From assembly GCA_034387635.1 (NCBI GenBank), contig JAOANU010000018.1, positions 372,001 to 436,000 on the forward strand: a DNA stretch of 64,000 bases, written 5' to 3'. The first letter of the stretch is position 1. Each line of letters opens with the position of its first letter. This document shows positions 24,006 through 34,564 of this stretch, in pieces. The position numbers were made by a program, and so were the translations under genes. The notes beneath the pieces were generated by a model. It saw only the letters and a program-made list of their open reading frames with translations, was not told the DNA's origin and made no database searches. This DNA comes from Rhodosporidiobolus odoratus (lineage: Eukaryota > Basidiomycota > Microbotryomycetes > Sporidiobolales > Sporidiobolaceae).

Positions 24006-25287
24006 ATGTTCGGTCGCCGACTCGCTCAGTCTACTGTCGCTCACCGCTCACTCTCGACTGTTTCATCGCGTCGTATCGTCTCGTTCCCACTCAGCAGCAC
24101 ACCCCAACCACACCCTCGCGCCTTCACCACTTCGTTTAGACTCTCAGCCATGTCTCCCTCTGACCCGTACACCTCCAAGGCTTCGTCCGAGGCTTCCCCT
24201 CAGGAGAAGTAAGCCCCCTCATCTTCCTCACATTTTCCCCGACCTTCTCGTGACGCTGACGCTCTATGTACCACCTCGTCTTCGTCTCTCCAGGATCGAT
24301 GAGGTAGGCCCCGTCTTGCTCCGATGCGCGTAAGCAGGTTACTGACTTCTCGCCGCGTCTGCAGGTCCGCTCCATCATCAGCGAGGGCAAGTTCGCCATG
24401 CTCGTCACCCGCTCGTCCGACGGTCTCCTCCACTCTCGTGCTATGCACCCCGCATCCCACAAGGGTCTCGTCTTCCAGTTCGTAGCCAACACCGACAGTA
24501 CGCCATTTTCCCCATGTCTCGCCATTCTTCCTCTCTCGCTCACCCACCCTACTTCCCCTCCGGCTCCATTACTTTCATCGCATTCTGACTTGGTTCGCGA
24601 CAGGCGGAAAATTTGATGAGCTTCAAAATGACGACTCGGTCAACGTTTCTTTCAACGACCCGTCATCCACTGACTGGGCATCAGCAGCGGGTAAGGCGAG
24701 CGTGATCAAGGACGAGCAGACGTGCGTGCTCTGTTCCTTCCCTTCGATCTCCCAGTTCCTGGGGTGCTGACGGGAGGAGCTCCTTTTCCACAGCATCAAG
24801 AGCCTGTGGAACCCTACCATCAAGGCGGTAAGCTACTCGCAGGTGCTCCCCCTTTTCTGCCTTTGCTGATTCTGCGCTATCTGTCTGATCGCAGTGGTTT
24901 GGCGACCTCGGCGATGGCGTCCACACTGGCGAGCCCGGAGACCCCCGTATTGGTGTCATCCAGGTTGTTCCCTCCGAGGTGCGTCTCCATTTGCGCTTAT
25001 TTCGATTCCAGTATCGCTTACTTACACTTGCATGTGCAGATCCGCTATTGGAAGAAGACCCGCACTAGCCTGGGACAGGCTGCTGAGGTGCTCAAGGGCG
25101 CGATTACGGGCGAGACTGCTGCGCCGGGCAACTTGAGGGTGGTTTCAGCTTCCGATGTGCGTTGTATATCCTCTAGCGTCTTCCGCCGCGTCGATGCCAC
25201 TTCGCTCGCACCTCGTACGAGAGAAAACTGACCGGCTTCTACTCACAGCTCGAGCTTGCCAGGACCGTCGAGGCCAAGCAGATCTGA
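24006..25287 (+). CDS. BLI-3-like FMN-binding split-barrel protein (PNPOx-like)
   Basis: Member of the pyridoxamine-5'-phosphate-oxidase-like general-stress family (fungal BLI-3/bacterial Gsp26 group). The first exon has two candidate starts: Met at 24006 gives an Arg/Ser-rich mitochondrial-type presequence (MFGRRLAQSTVAHRSLSTVS), while an internal Met, MSPSDPYTSKASSEAS, could give a cytosolic form. Core segments: GKFAMLVTRSSDGLLHSRAM, KGLVFQFVANTDSGKFDEL, VNVSFNDPSSTDWASAAGKA, LWNPTIKAWFGDLGDGVHTG and IRYWKKTRTSLGQAAEV. It ends LELARTVEAKQI. Six or more short introns. Last gene before the transposon-rich zone. Confidence 0.85.
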
Positions 25288-26045
25288 GTGAGGGATCTGC
25301 TTCTTCTCGTTACGCGCCTTTGATCCGCATACTGACACACTCTATTACTTTCTCAGGTCGCAGGAGAAGTAAGTTTTACATGCAGAAAGACAGGAGACAA
25401 AGTGGAGCGTCTTCCTTTGTAGCTATCCAACGATAAAGAAAAGAGTTAAGTGCCTTTCTCGTTCTGCAGTTCTGTGCATGGAGCAGTACCCGCGATTCGC
25501 GGGGGAGCATTGCACATTTGACCGAGCAACGGCGGACGCTTGTAACTGCTTTCGTCCTGGTTCCGTGCCGGAAAGTGCAGCTCTCACCTTGGCTTGTCTC
25601 TCTATCTTTGGGAGTCATGTCTGGCCGAGTTTTATTATCATCAGAGCCGAGCCTACCTAGACGTGACAGGCGAAGGACATCGTCAGAAGCAGCATCTAGG
25701 CCATGTGTTAACGACCTTTTCTATTTGGCCGCATGGATGAGCTTTTGGAGTGCTGCTCCACCCTTAATGGGCTCTAGCCGACAGGACTGTTGACTTATGG
25801 ATGCAGGCCTATGAAGCAGGCCTAGAGCATTTGACACATCCCCTCAAACATTCCTTCCCAAAATCACGTGTTGAGAGGGTGGTCTCTGCTGAGCATGAGC
25901 CCAACCTTTGACGTCTCAGTCAGGTACGACAGATTGCGATTGCATCCTGATAGGCTGCTGCCGGATGTACACACTATCGGGCAAGAGACCTCCTCCTCGT
26001 GACCTTCTCAAGTTGCCTTTTAACGGCAATGGTTCCGCCCTGCCT
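25288..26045. other. Gene-free left flank of the repeat zone
   Basis: About 760 bp after the BLI-3-like stop with no credible coding frame. It contains BLI-3 3' sequence and then AT-richer DNA leading directly into the left inverted repeat at 26046. Confidence 0.5.
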
Positions 26046-26776
26046 TGCCAAGCCCGTTGGGGAGGTCTCGACATGGTGCACAGGTACTTCTTGAGCAGGC
26101 AACTCGCATTGCAAAGCAGCTCTACTCTGCAGTGAAAGTGAAGCACAATCTGCACATCTCCTCCAGACCCTGTTGCTCGTTCGTGCTCAGAACCGCACAA
26201 ACTGTACCTGTGTGCAACCTCCCTTTGACGTCTATGCTGTGATATACTGCATCTCAGGGTCTTGCATTTGCACTTCTCGCTGCATGCATCGGTCTCATTT
26301 GCCATGTGTAGACATGGTGCAGCGTCTTACCCTTCAGCTGAGACTGGTGCTGACATCAGAATTGTGCCCTACTTTCCAAAAATGCGTTGAAACTGGACAC
26401 TAGACTAACACATCTTTGCACGTGGCCTAGTTATCTAGTCTTCGGACTATGATATACTTAAAATTGGAACGATACAGAGAAGATTAGGTACACTTCATTC
26501 TCTTAAACTTTGACAAACAATCTTCTACCTAGCTTTGGTCCTAACACATATCTAATCCCTTCTACAGCATGGCCCCTGCACAAGGATGACACATGCAGTC
26601 AGAAAGGTTGTCTACGGACACAATTTTTTTTTGTCTTGTTCCCTCGCTCCCTCATCATAGCCCAAGTGCTATTCACACCAACTGATAATCATGGCTGACA
26701 TGCACAGAGTTACATCAAGAGGCCAAGGCGAGGTAACCAGGTACTTCTTCTTTTTTCTTCCACCAGAGGTCCCTAG
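26046..26776 (+). repeat. 731 bp inverted repeat, left copy
   Basis: Begins TGCCAAGCCCGTTGGGGAGG and ends AGAGGTCCCTAG. The same sequence occurs in reverse complement at 36939-37669, also 731 bp. Identity is very high; I saw only isolated changes, for example CCACC here against CCACT in the partner near the inner end. No target duplication is evident at the outer ends. Short ORFs inside are identical between copies but do not look like proteins. Its inner end coincides with a CTAG that also flanks the TIR element. Confidence 0.9.
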
Positions 26777-27341
26777 AGAATGCCTTCCCGGTCAACGGGG
26801 CCCAGGTGGGGACGGGGGCCCGTCGCCCTCACTGGTGCCCGATCCCGTCGGCTTACCCCGTAGAGAAATGCTGCAGGATCGGAAATACCCGGTGGACACC
26901 TGAGGTCGAAAGAGGTGTCGGCGGCTTCTGTAGACGTGCACGAGTCTCCAGCACATCTCTAGGAGTTGACATGTCACGTTTAGTACGATCGCAGCCTGCT
27001 ACTCAGCTTCGGGGTTTACCAGAGCTCACTTGCAAGGCAAAAGCAAACCGGTAAGTTGACCTTCTCAATCGAGAGAAAGCTGTACACACTGCCTGTTCAG
27101 GTGTTCTACTAATTGGAGGCCGTATACCACAGGGTCTTCAGTAGAATGAGGGGTCTGCAAAACCCGCAAGCCTTAGGAACGGTCTGCAGCAGGGGAGAGG
27201 AGGTCTCCCCATTGTACAGTTACTCCTGGCTCTTGTAATTCTCGGTCAGTCTAATCAGCCTCTACTGCGTCTTGCAAGTGTTTCTTTGTTTCCTGTTTGT
27301 CTGGTCTGGAGATAGGAACCAGGTGGGGCAATTTTAGCCCG

Positions 27342-27723
27342 TGTAAGAACCACCGATGTCGAACCTCGGAAGGCGAGACCAGGGATCTGACGGTAAGGAT
27401 AGGAGCTGGGCGCGGAGATGGAGATAGGGGCGGCAGAGACCAGAAACAGTGAACCGAGTCTTGTTCTCAGCAGTTGCTACTGGGGAAGGGGAGGGGAGCG
27501 CTAAAGGACAACGAGAGAATCGAGCACGAGAAGGGGACTACAAATATTGAGTCAACTTCTACTCCAACTCAACTTGCCCGTACCGAGAATTGGGAAGGTC
27601 GGGGTGGTCTGCTTCCGCCAGAAGGCAGAGAGAGTGAGTAATGGAGTACATGAGAGTATAAGAGGAAATGAGACTTAGCAGCAGCTAAGTCGAGTGGAAG
27701 GAAGAGAAACCCGAATCCTTACA
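27342..27723 (-). repeat. 3' LTR of the gypsy element
   Basis: 382 bp, identical to 34014-34395 except for one substitution seen (caaatAttg here, caaatGttg in the other). TG...CA ends. The last 39 bp of the pol frame, including the stop, lie inside this LTR. Confidence 0.95.
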
Positions 27724-30700
27724 CCCACCCCTCCTAAAAGACAAAAGCGTAGATTTCGTCCAAAGAGAGAGCAGGACCCCGACACGCCGGCCAGTCGCCG
27801 CGGCACACCGGCCTATAGGGCGCGCAGCACGCCTTGCATCGACTAATTCCAAGTACGCCCGTAGCAGGTCCGGCGCCGTTTCCGCTAACTCGGTTTCCGG
27901 CCTCCATTGGTCTTCGGAAGCAGAATACCCGAGGTAACGGACTTGGAACTGCCGTTTACCTCGAACCGTCCTATCGCCGACGACCTTTTCGATGAGGTAT
28001 TCTTCCTCGTCGGCGGCGGCAGCGTGAACGGCCGGAGGCGGAGAGGGAAGGGCGCGAGAAGGGAAACGAGAGTCGTCGTTAGGAAAGTAGGGGCGCAGTT
28101 TCGAGGCGTGAATTCGGGGATGAACGCGGATATGGGGAGGGAAGGCGATAGTGTAGGAGGATTTGGAAACGTCGGCGGCGAGGATTTCGAAAGGACCGAG
28201 GTATTTGGGAATGAATTTGCCGGACAGAACATGGGGAAACCGCATGCCGGCGGACGAAACGTAGACTTTGGACCCGACGGAGAAAGTTGTCGAGTCCTGC
28301 CGGCGAGACTTATTAGCGGAGTGAACCATTTCGACTCGAGAAGCAATGAGCGCGTCAGTGCAGCGCAACCAGTCAAGACGCGCGTGTTCGCCTCGAAGTG
28401 TAAGGTCGGCGTCAAGCCCCGTCCATCCGGTGGTTGGCCACGACGAAGGGAGAAAGCCGTAAATGACTTCGAAAGGAGAGGAGCCCGTGGCGGACGAGGC
28501 GGCACTGTTGAGCGCGAATTCGCAAGTCGCGAGTTTGAGTGCCCAGTCCTCAGGGCAGTCTTCGCAGACGGCGCGAAGGATTTGGCCAACGACTTTGTTG
28601 GTGGCTTCGGAGCGTCCATCGGTCTGTGGGTGAGCGGGGGAGGAAAACCGAAGGGAGGTGTCGAGGCGAGCGTGGAGCGCGCGCCAGAAGCGAGCCGTGA
28701 ATTTTGGGTCGCGATCGGATACGATGGACCGTTGGAGACCGAAACGGCGGTATACGGAATCGTAGTAGTGATCGGCGACTTGTTCGGCGGATGCGGAAGA
28801 AGAGAGAGGAATGAGGACTACTGCACGGGACAAAAGATCAGTGACGCTTAAGATCGAATCGACCAGCGCCCCTTGATATAGCACCGGAGGGAGTCCGACG
28901 ACGAAATCCATAGACGCTTCAGCCCACGGACGATCGGGAACGGGCAGGGGATGAAGTAGACCGAAGGGTTTCGACGTCGAAGACTTTGCGCGAGCGCAAG
29001 TCTCGCAGCTTTTGACGTAATCCACCGCGTCACGGTGCATAGATGGCCACCAGAAAGCTCTTCGCAGGTAGTCGAGCGTTTTGACGGCGCTGAGATGCCC
29101 GAGGACGCGATGCGCATGGTCGAGAACCGCCTCGACGAAAGAAGGTTGACGGTCGTTGTCTGCCTCGAAGGTACCCGCCGGTACGTACAGCTGCCAGTTT
29201 GCCCCGTTTTCTCGGAAGAGGAAGTTATCGGGGGAAAGATGGAAGGACGGGTAAGCTGAAAGGTCGGCGAGGATTTTGCGACTCAGGGTGTCGTTCGGAA
29301 GAGCCGAGGATAGAGCCGAGGTGAAAGACGGGGGAAAGGCGGCGAGAAGGCGAGTAGATGGCGCAGGTACGACCGGTGCGACGAGAGGTGGCGGCGGCGT
29401 AGCGGCAGTCGACGAAACGACGGCGGAAGATAGAGCGAAAACGGCGAGGACCATTTTCGCTGAAGGGGCAGAAGGAAAAGGTTCTGCATCATCGGGCGAC
29501 GTGGGCGGTTCTTGGGCTTCGGGAAGGGCTAGCCATGAATCGTCTGCGCATAGTTCGGCGAGACGAGACAGAGAATCAGCTAAGACGTTCTTCTTGCCCG
29601 GGATGAAAGCCCAAGACAAGGAAAATTGGGACAAGGTTTCCCATAACCGCACATGCCGACGGGTTAGCTTAGGGTTTTGATCCCAATATGTCTTCAGCGG
29701 CATGTGGTCGGTTACCACGATGACGTCCCAACCTAACAATAACTCCCGGAAGGAAAGGCAGTTGTCGAGGACGGCGAGGAGTTCTTGATCGGTCGTGTGG
29801 TAATTTCGTTGCGCCGAGTTGAACTTGGCGGAATGATAACGGAAAGGACAAGCATCCTCGATAAAGGTTCCTTGACCAATCCAACCACCGCAACCGAGAA
29901 TTGATGCGTCGGAGAAAACAAAGAGCTTCTCGACGCCGGATTCCAACTTGGCAATGTCGAGGGGCGCCAACGTTTGCGGTACGAGAGACTTGATCAGTTG
30001 GAACGCCGCGTCACACGCGGGACTCCAGTCCCAGTCGACCTTGCCGGTAAGCCGAGTGATGGGAGCGGCCAGTTCACTCAACCTAGGAAGGTGATCGCTC
30101 ATCCACTGAACGGTGCCCATGAAACGTAAAACGTCCTTCACGTTTTGAGGGACCGGCCATTCCTTGACAGCGTCCCATTTCTTGGGATCGACCTCGATGC
30201 CGTCGTCGGTGATGATCGAACCGAGGGCTTCAAGTCGGGAGGCGAAGAAATCGACCTTGTCGCGGGAGAGGAAGAAGCGGTAGTGGCGGAGGGTAGTGAG
30301 AACGATTTCTAAGAGAGTAAGATGAGCTCGATAGGTCTGCGAGTACACAAAAACGTCATCGTAGAAAACGTCGACGCCACGACCCAGAAGCTTAGAAAAC
30401 ATGAGATTGCACACCCGATGCATGGTATCGGGGGCGTTCGTGTCGCCTTGCTGAAGGACCCGGGAAACGTAGGTCCCCGTCGGGGTAACAAAGCCCGACA
30501 AAGGAACCGAGTCCGGTTCGAGCCGGATTTGCTCGTACGCTGCCTTGAAGTCCAGTTTTGTACGACGTTTGGCGGACGCGACGTTACTGCGAACCCCTTT
30601 CATGTCAGGGATTGGCGAGATGCGCTTCACCGTATTGGCGTTGCGCGGCTTGAGGTTGATGACGAAACGCGCTTGGGACGGGTCATGTTTCGGAACGGCA

Positions 30701-31755
30701 AACATCGAACAAGCGGAGTCGAGAGCGGCGGGTGCCCAGTAACCGATCTCGACGAATTTCAAGACATGCGCCCGCCACTGCTGCTGATACCGGGCCGGTA
30801 TACCGATGGGGCGTGGCTTGATCTTCAATTCTTCGTCCTTGAGATCGATGCGACCGTTGACCGGTCGAAGAGGCGGTAATCGGGAGGGCCATTCGGAAAC
30901 GAGGACGTCAGCGAACTTGTCGAGTAACACCGCAAGACGCGCCTGTGCTTCAGACTCCATTATGTCTTCGACAGACGGATCGTCGTCGAGTTCCGTAAGC
31001 AACGGGTTGGGAGGCTCGACGTCGACGAAATCGTCGAGACCTTGAACCTCCGCATGGATGGCGCAAACCACGAATCGATGGGCTTCATCGTCGGTCATAG
31101 GCTGAGAGACGAAACCGAGGTTATTGAAGTTTCCTTGGGGCTGGAGATGATATCGACCGTTAGAGAAATCGACAACATCGTCACGCGGGCCTGTGGGAAC
31201 GACGAATACATGAGTGGAGGATACAGCGTAGTTCGTGTCTCTCAACCACGGTACACCAAGAATGGCGTCGATGCCTTCAGGTAGAGGGGCAACAAAGAAA
31301 GAACGGCGGGCGAGAGGTGCCGTTCCTACCGTGACATCGACATCCGAGTAGATGCCGAGTCGGATCTCGTGGCCTTCGGCACCCAACTGTGCATGGAGCG
31401 GGGCGAGTAGGCGATGGAAGGTGAGACCAAGGCGATGGGCGAGGGCGGACGATAAAACGTCGGCCTGGGACCCGGAGTCAATGAGAAGGACAGCGGGTAG
31501 GTTTCCAATGACGCCGGTAGTCGTAAGAGGCTGACCAGCGACTTGCGGTTCAGGTATCTTCTTCTTCTTTCGGCGATTCTTGCGGCGCGTCGTCTGTGAC
31601 GAGGGAACAGCCGGAAGGGAAGAGGAAGAAGAAAGAGCAACTTCAGTTTCATCGCCCGTCCCATCCTTCGATACAATCGACTCTTCTCCATCGCTCCCAG
31701 CGGTAACACTGATCGTAGACGAGGTTGAGTCAAGTGGGAAGGAGGAGAGGGAGAC
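27685..31755 (-). CDS. pol: Gypsy Pol polyprotein: protease, RT, RNase H, integrase, chromodomain
   Basis: The frame opens after a TAA at 31756-31758 and runs about 1,356 codons. In order: aspartic protease with LLIDSGSQADVLSSAL (about 31445-31495); reverse transcriptase with FYDDVFVYSQ (near 30340-30370); RNase H with FSDASILGCGGWIG and TTDQELLAVL; integrase HHCC zinc region (HRVLGHLS...CETC), then the D,D,E core (SMDFVVGLP, VSDRDPKFTARFW, TDGRSEATNK); and a C-terminal chromodomain with EYLIEKVVGDR...FQVRYLGYS...DQWRPE (about 27850-28010). All catalytic Asp/Glu residues are visible. There is no nearby ATG, so Pol is presumably made by frameshift from upstream. The stop lies inside the 3' LTR. 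Confidence 0.93.
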   Translation of the reverse strand, partial: VSLSSFPLDSTSSTISVTAGSDGEESIVSKDGTGDETEVALSSSSSLPAVPSSQTTRRKNRRKKKKIPEPQVAGQPLTTTGVIGNLPAVLLIDSGSQADVLSSALAHRLGLTFHRLLAPLHAQLGAEGHEIRLGIYSDVDVTVGTAPLARRSFFVAPLPEGIDAILGVPWLRDTNYAVSSTHVFVVPTGPRDDVVDFSNGRYHLQPQGNFNNLGFVSQPMTDDEAHRFVVCAIHAEVQGLDDFVDVEPPNPLLTELDDDPSVEDIMESEAQARLAVLLDKFADVLVSEWPSRLPPLRPVNGRIDLKDEELKIKPRPIGIPARYQQQWRAHVLKFVEIGYWAPAALDSACSMFAVPKHDPSQARFVINLKPRNANTVKRISPIPDMKGVRSNVASAKRRTKLDFKAAYEQIRLEPDSVPLSGFVTPTGTYVSRVLQQGDTNAPDTMHRVCNLMFSKLLGRGVDVFYDDVFVYSQTYRAHLTLLEIVLTTLRHYRFFLSRDKVDFFASRLEALGSIITDDGIEVDPKKWDAVKEWPVPQNVKDVLRFMGTVQWMSDHLPRLSELAAPITRLTGKVDWDWSPACDAAFQLIKSLVPQTLAPLDIAKLESGVEKLFVFSDASILGCGGWIGQGTFIEDACPFRYHSAKFNSAQRNYHTTDQELLAVLDNCLSFRELLLGWDVIVVTDHMPLKTYWDQNPKLTRRHVRLWETLSQFSLSWAFIPGKKNVLADSLSRLAELCADDSWLALPEAQEPPTSPDDAEPFPSAPSAKMVLAVFALSSAVVSSTAATPPPPLVAPVVPAPSTRLLAAFPPSFTSALSSALPNDTLSRKILADLSAYPSFHLSPDNFLFRENGANWQLYVPAGTFEADNDRQPSFVEAVLDHAHRVLGHLSAVKTLDYLRRAFWWPSMHRDAVDYVKSCETCARAKSSTSKPFGLLHPLPVPDRPWAEASMDFVVGLPPVLYQGALVDSILSVTDLLSRAVVLIPLSSSASAEQVADHYYDSVYRRFGLQRSIVSDRDPKFTARFWRALHARLDTSLRFSSPAHPQTDGRSEATNKVVGQILRAVCEDCPEDWALKLATCEFALNSAASSATGSSPFEVIYGFLPSSWPTTGWTGLDADLTLRGEHARLDWLRCTDALIASRVEMVHSANKSRRQDSTTFSVGSKVYVSSAGMRFPHVLSGKFIPKYLGPFEILAADVSKSSYTIAFPPHIRVHPRIHASKLRPYFPNDDSRFPSRALPSPPPAVHAAAADEEEYLIEKVVGDRTVRGKRQFQVRYLGYSASEDQWRPETELAETAPDLLRAYLELVDARRAARPIGRCAAATGRRVGVLLSLWTKSTLLSFRRGGCKDSGFSSFHST

Positions 31756-32134
31756 TTAGAAGGAGCAGATCTAGGAGATATGGTATGCGACGAGGTGGAG
31801 GGAACGAGTCGAGGTTGGCTGAGGGTAGCTGCAACCACCGGATCAACCAATTCCTCGTCAAAAAGGTACCCCGGATGAGGAGGGGCAGATAAGGAAGAAA
31901 AAGGACTTAGATTCGGGTCAGGCGGTCTCGAGGCGAGAGACGTCGAAAAGCGGGATAGAAACCACGCTTCTACATCGTCTTCCGAAGGTAGAGAACCGCC
32001 CTCAGAAAGAAGCCGCGCTACGGCTCGTCGGCAAATGCACGAACGAGCCGATCCTGGCGGGTTGAATCTCTCATCACTGGATCGGGAAACGGCGGGGAAA
32101 AGATCCTGGGACGGCGAGCAAGGTTTACCATTCC

Positions 32135-33742
32135 TTACCCGCCGCCTACTTTTCCCTCACCGTCAGAGGATTCAGAACCCGACTCTTCCAAAGGGATTGG
32201 AGGAGGAGTCGAAGGAGGGAGAGGGGAAGCGGCCTTCATGACGGCGATCCGGACAACCCGAGGGTCTTGACGACTATTGGGACAACTGAGGGAGTAATGG
32301 TTAGACTCCTTCGCGCAATTGTAGCACCAAACTGGGTCGCGAGGAGTACGACCGTCCGGACGAAACCAAGACGACTTGTCCGACATGCGATGCGAAGACT
32401 GCCACTCAACCACGAGGTCAAGCCAGGATCGGGATGAGTGACCTGCGGGTAAAGACGAAATCGGGACTTGGGTTGAGACCGGAGCCAAGCTGTTAGACTG
32501 AGTCCGTCGGGGCGTCGCAGGAGTTGCGGAAGAAGTAGAAACGGGGACAGACCGGGAAGCCGTTGGACGTTCGAGAGTATCGTAACGCGACGTGACCTCC
32601 ACAAGCTCCGCGAACGAATAAACCTTCTCGCGACCTGAGACGGCCTCGTGAACCGCCTTGACACCCTTGAACCAGTTTCGCACGTCGACGTTGAGGCCCT
32701 CGAGGAAAGTTGACGACTTGTCTTCATCGGCGATGACGCGATCGAAACACTCGTTAGCGAGTTACTCGATGGTCGACCCGAATTGGCGGACCTTGAGGAC
32801 GCCTTGAGTCGCCTTCCGGTACTTGCGGAAAGCGGTCTCGGCGGCGCCGGCATCGGACCAGTGCTTGCGGACGGCGGCAAAAACTTCGATAGGCGTCTTG
32901 AAAGGGGTGATCCGATGGGTACTCTCGAACCAACTGAGAGTAGATAAATGTCCTTGAAGTCCTGAAGACGACGAAGAAGATGAGCGATGGTCTGGCGAGA
33001 AAAGCGATCTCACCGTATACCACGCATGTGGAGTGCGTTCGGGGTGGATTGGGGAATGGAGAGGAAATCCTAGAGCCTGGAGATAGAGCTCAGCGCTACG
33101 ACACCACGCTTCACGCGCGAAGTAGTCGTAATCGCCGCTCCAAGCCTTGGGAGGGTAGATCTTCTTGACGACCATGTCCCGGTAGACGGTGGGAACACCA
33201 GGGACGTCCCGGTAGATGACAGGATCGGGACCTACGTACAAACCGGGTTGAGGGCTGTGGTGGAAGAGGTTAGGTTGTTGCGGCGGGGTAGGAAGGAGAA
33301 GAGGGCCATTCGGTTCGGACCGGGGTTCGACTCGTTCGCCCTGTTTCTTCTCGATGATGCGGCGGATGATGTCGGCCTGACCCGTCACCTCATTGTAACG
33401 ACGTTGGAGAACTTCAAGGTCCGCTTCGTCGCCCGTTCCCGAAGGTGCAACTACACCCGGGTCACTCCTGGCCATCGACTCTTCGTCCGCCTTCTGCAGA
33501 TCCGTCTCCAGGCGAATCCGTTCCGCTTCCTCCTGAGCATGGAAAGCAGCCAAACGCGCCTGACGAGCCCGCTCTGCCTCTTGCTGCACAGCCAACCGCC
33601 TCGCTTGAGATCCGACTGACCTCCTCGACCCCGCTACCGAAGCCGGATGTTGAGGATCCTGCCAGACTTGAGCAGGGTGGGAAGTGAGCGATTCAGGGCG
33701 AGGCTGAGGCGCTTGGGGAGGATCGACGGTTGCGTCGGCCAT
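32135..33742 (-). CDS. gag: Gypsy Gag-like protein with an in-frame stop
   Basis: The start at 33742 (MADATVDPPQAPQPRPE) leads into a Gln/Arg/Glu-rich helical region (LAVQQEAERARQARLAAF), then a capsid-like domain with YFAREAWCRSAELYLQALG and PFKTPIEVFAAVRKHW. A TAA at 32762-32764 interrupts the frame; the same frame continues beyond it with LANECFDRVIADEDKSSTFL, capsid-like sequence, and a zinc knuckle CYNCAKESNHYSLSC (CX2CX5HX4C, one residue longer than the usual CX4H spacing), ending GKVGGG. Either the stop is a disabling mutation or it is read through. The linker from here to Pol is in a different open frame (32100-31760). Confidence 0.85.
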
Positions 33743-34013
33743 TGAGAGTTGGGCGAAGCGAACGGATCGAGGGATAGATAGGGCCGTGCGGAAGGTGAGA
33801 GGGTCGGAGGTAGTGAAAGAGGAGTCCGATTGAGGGATCGAGTGTGTGGGCCAAGTCGAACTAGAGGGGACGAGAAGCCGGAAGACGAGGAAGATGAGGA
33901 GGAGGACGATGGAAGCGGAGTGAGGGTGGAATGACCCGAAGTGGCCGACGGATGGGGCGATGACGATGAAATGATGGAGAGATGTATGGAACAGCTCTGA
34001 ACTGTTAAAAAAG

Positions 34014-34395
34014 TGTAAGAACCACCGATGTCGAACCTCGGAAGGCGAGACCAGGGATCTGACGGTAAGGATAGGAGCTGGGCGCGGAGATGGAGATAGG
34101 GGCGGCAGAGACCAGAAACAGTGAACCGAGTCTTGTTCTCAGCAGTTGCTACTGGGGAAGGGGAGGGGAGCGCTAAAGGACAACGAGAGAATCGAGCACG
34201 AGAAGGGGACTACAAATGTTGAGTCAACTTCTACTCCAACTCAACTTGCCCGTACCGAGAATTGGGAAGGTCGGGGTGGTCTGCTTCCGCCAGAAGGCAG
34301 AGAGAGTGAGTAATGGAGTACATGAGAGTATAAGAGGAAATGAGACTTAGCAGCAGCTAAGTCGAGTGGAAGGAAGAGAAACCCGAATCCTTACA
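34014..34395 (-). repeat. 5' LTR of the gypsy element
   Basis: 382 bp, the promoter-side LTR of the minus-strand element. Ends TGTAAG/CTTACA. Followed outward by the target duplication GCCCG at 34396-34400. Confidence 0.95.
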
Positions 34396-34564
34396 GCCCG
34401 TGTTTCGCCTTCTCTCCCGTATCGCCCGTCTTGACGCCGTTTTCCCCGTGTCGCCGGGGATGACGGATTCCGGTCCCCAGTAGGATCCTGTTGGCCAAAA
34501 CGAGGGCTTCTGCCCCAGTGTCACTGTTCGACGGGACCCACGGGCACGGCAAGGCATTCTCTAG

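Larger units (their letters stand above)
27342..34395 (-). mobile_element. Ty3/gypsy LTR retrotransposon, chromovirus type
   Basis: A 7,054 bp element transcribed on the minus strand. It has two 382 bp LTRs beginning TGTAAG and ending CTTACA, flanked by a 5 bp target duplication GCCCG (27337-27341 and 34396-34400). The internal part encodes Gag with a zinc knuckle, then protease, reverse transcriptase, RNase H and integrase, and ends in a chromodomain. A purine tract AGGAGGGGTGGG abuts the 3' LTR. The sequence just inside the 5' LTR (CTTTTTTAACAGTTCAGAGC) is not an obvious tRNA-primer site, so self-priming is possible but unproven. One base difference between LTRs implies a recent insertion. 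Confidence 0.95.
26777..34560. mobile_element. Small TIR element flanked by CTAG, split by the gypsy insertion
   Basis: The left end reads AGAATGCCTTCCCGG and the right end is its inverted counterpart (AAGGCATTCT, with the next bases partly matching). Both ends are flanked by CTAG (26773-26776 and 34561-34564), consistent with a 4 bp target duplication. With the gypsy element and one copy of its target repeat removed, the element would be about 725 bp. No transposase frame is visible, so it looks like a non-autonomous MITE. CTAG is palindromic and the exact TIR is only about 10-14 bp, so superfamily and TSD length remain uncertain. Confidence 0.5.

Noticed and set aside
26173..26403. Short ORFs inside the 731 bp repeat that are identical in both copies
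   Set aside because: Identity follows from the DNA repeat; the sequences have no domain features and no start context.
27907..28851. Long plus-strand ORF of 314 codons opposite pol
   Set aside because: Antisense shadow of the gypsy integrase/chromodomain coding region; no independent motif.
30322..30879. Plus-strand ORF opposite the RT region
   Set aside because: Shadow of the RT frame, produced by codon bias on the opposite strand.
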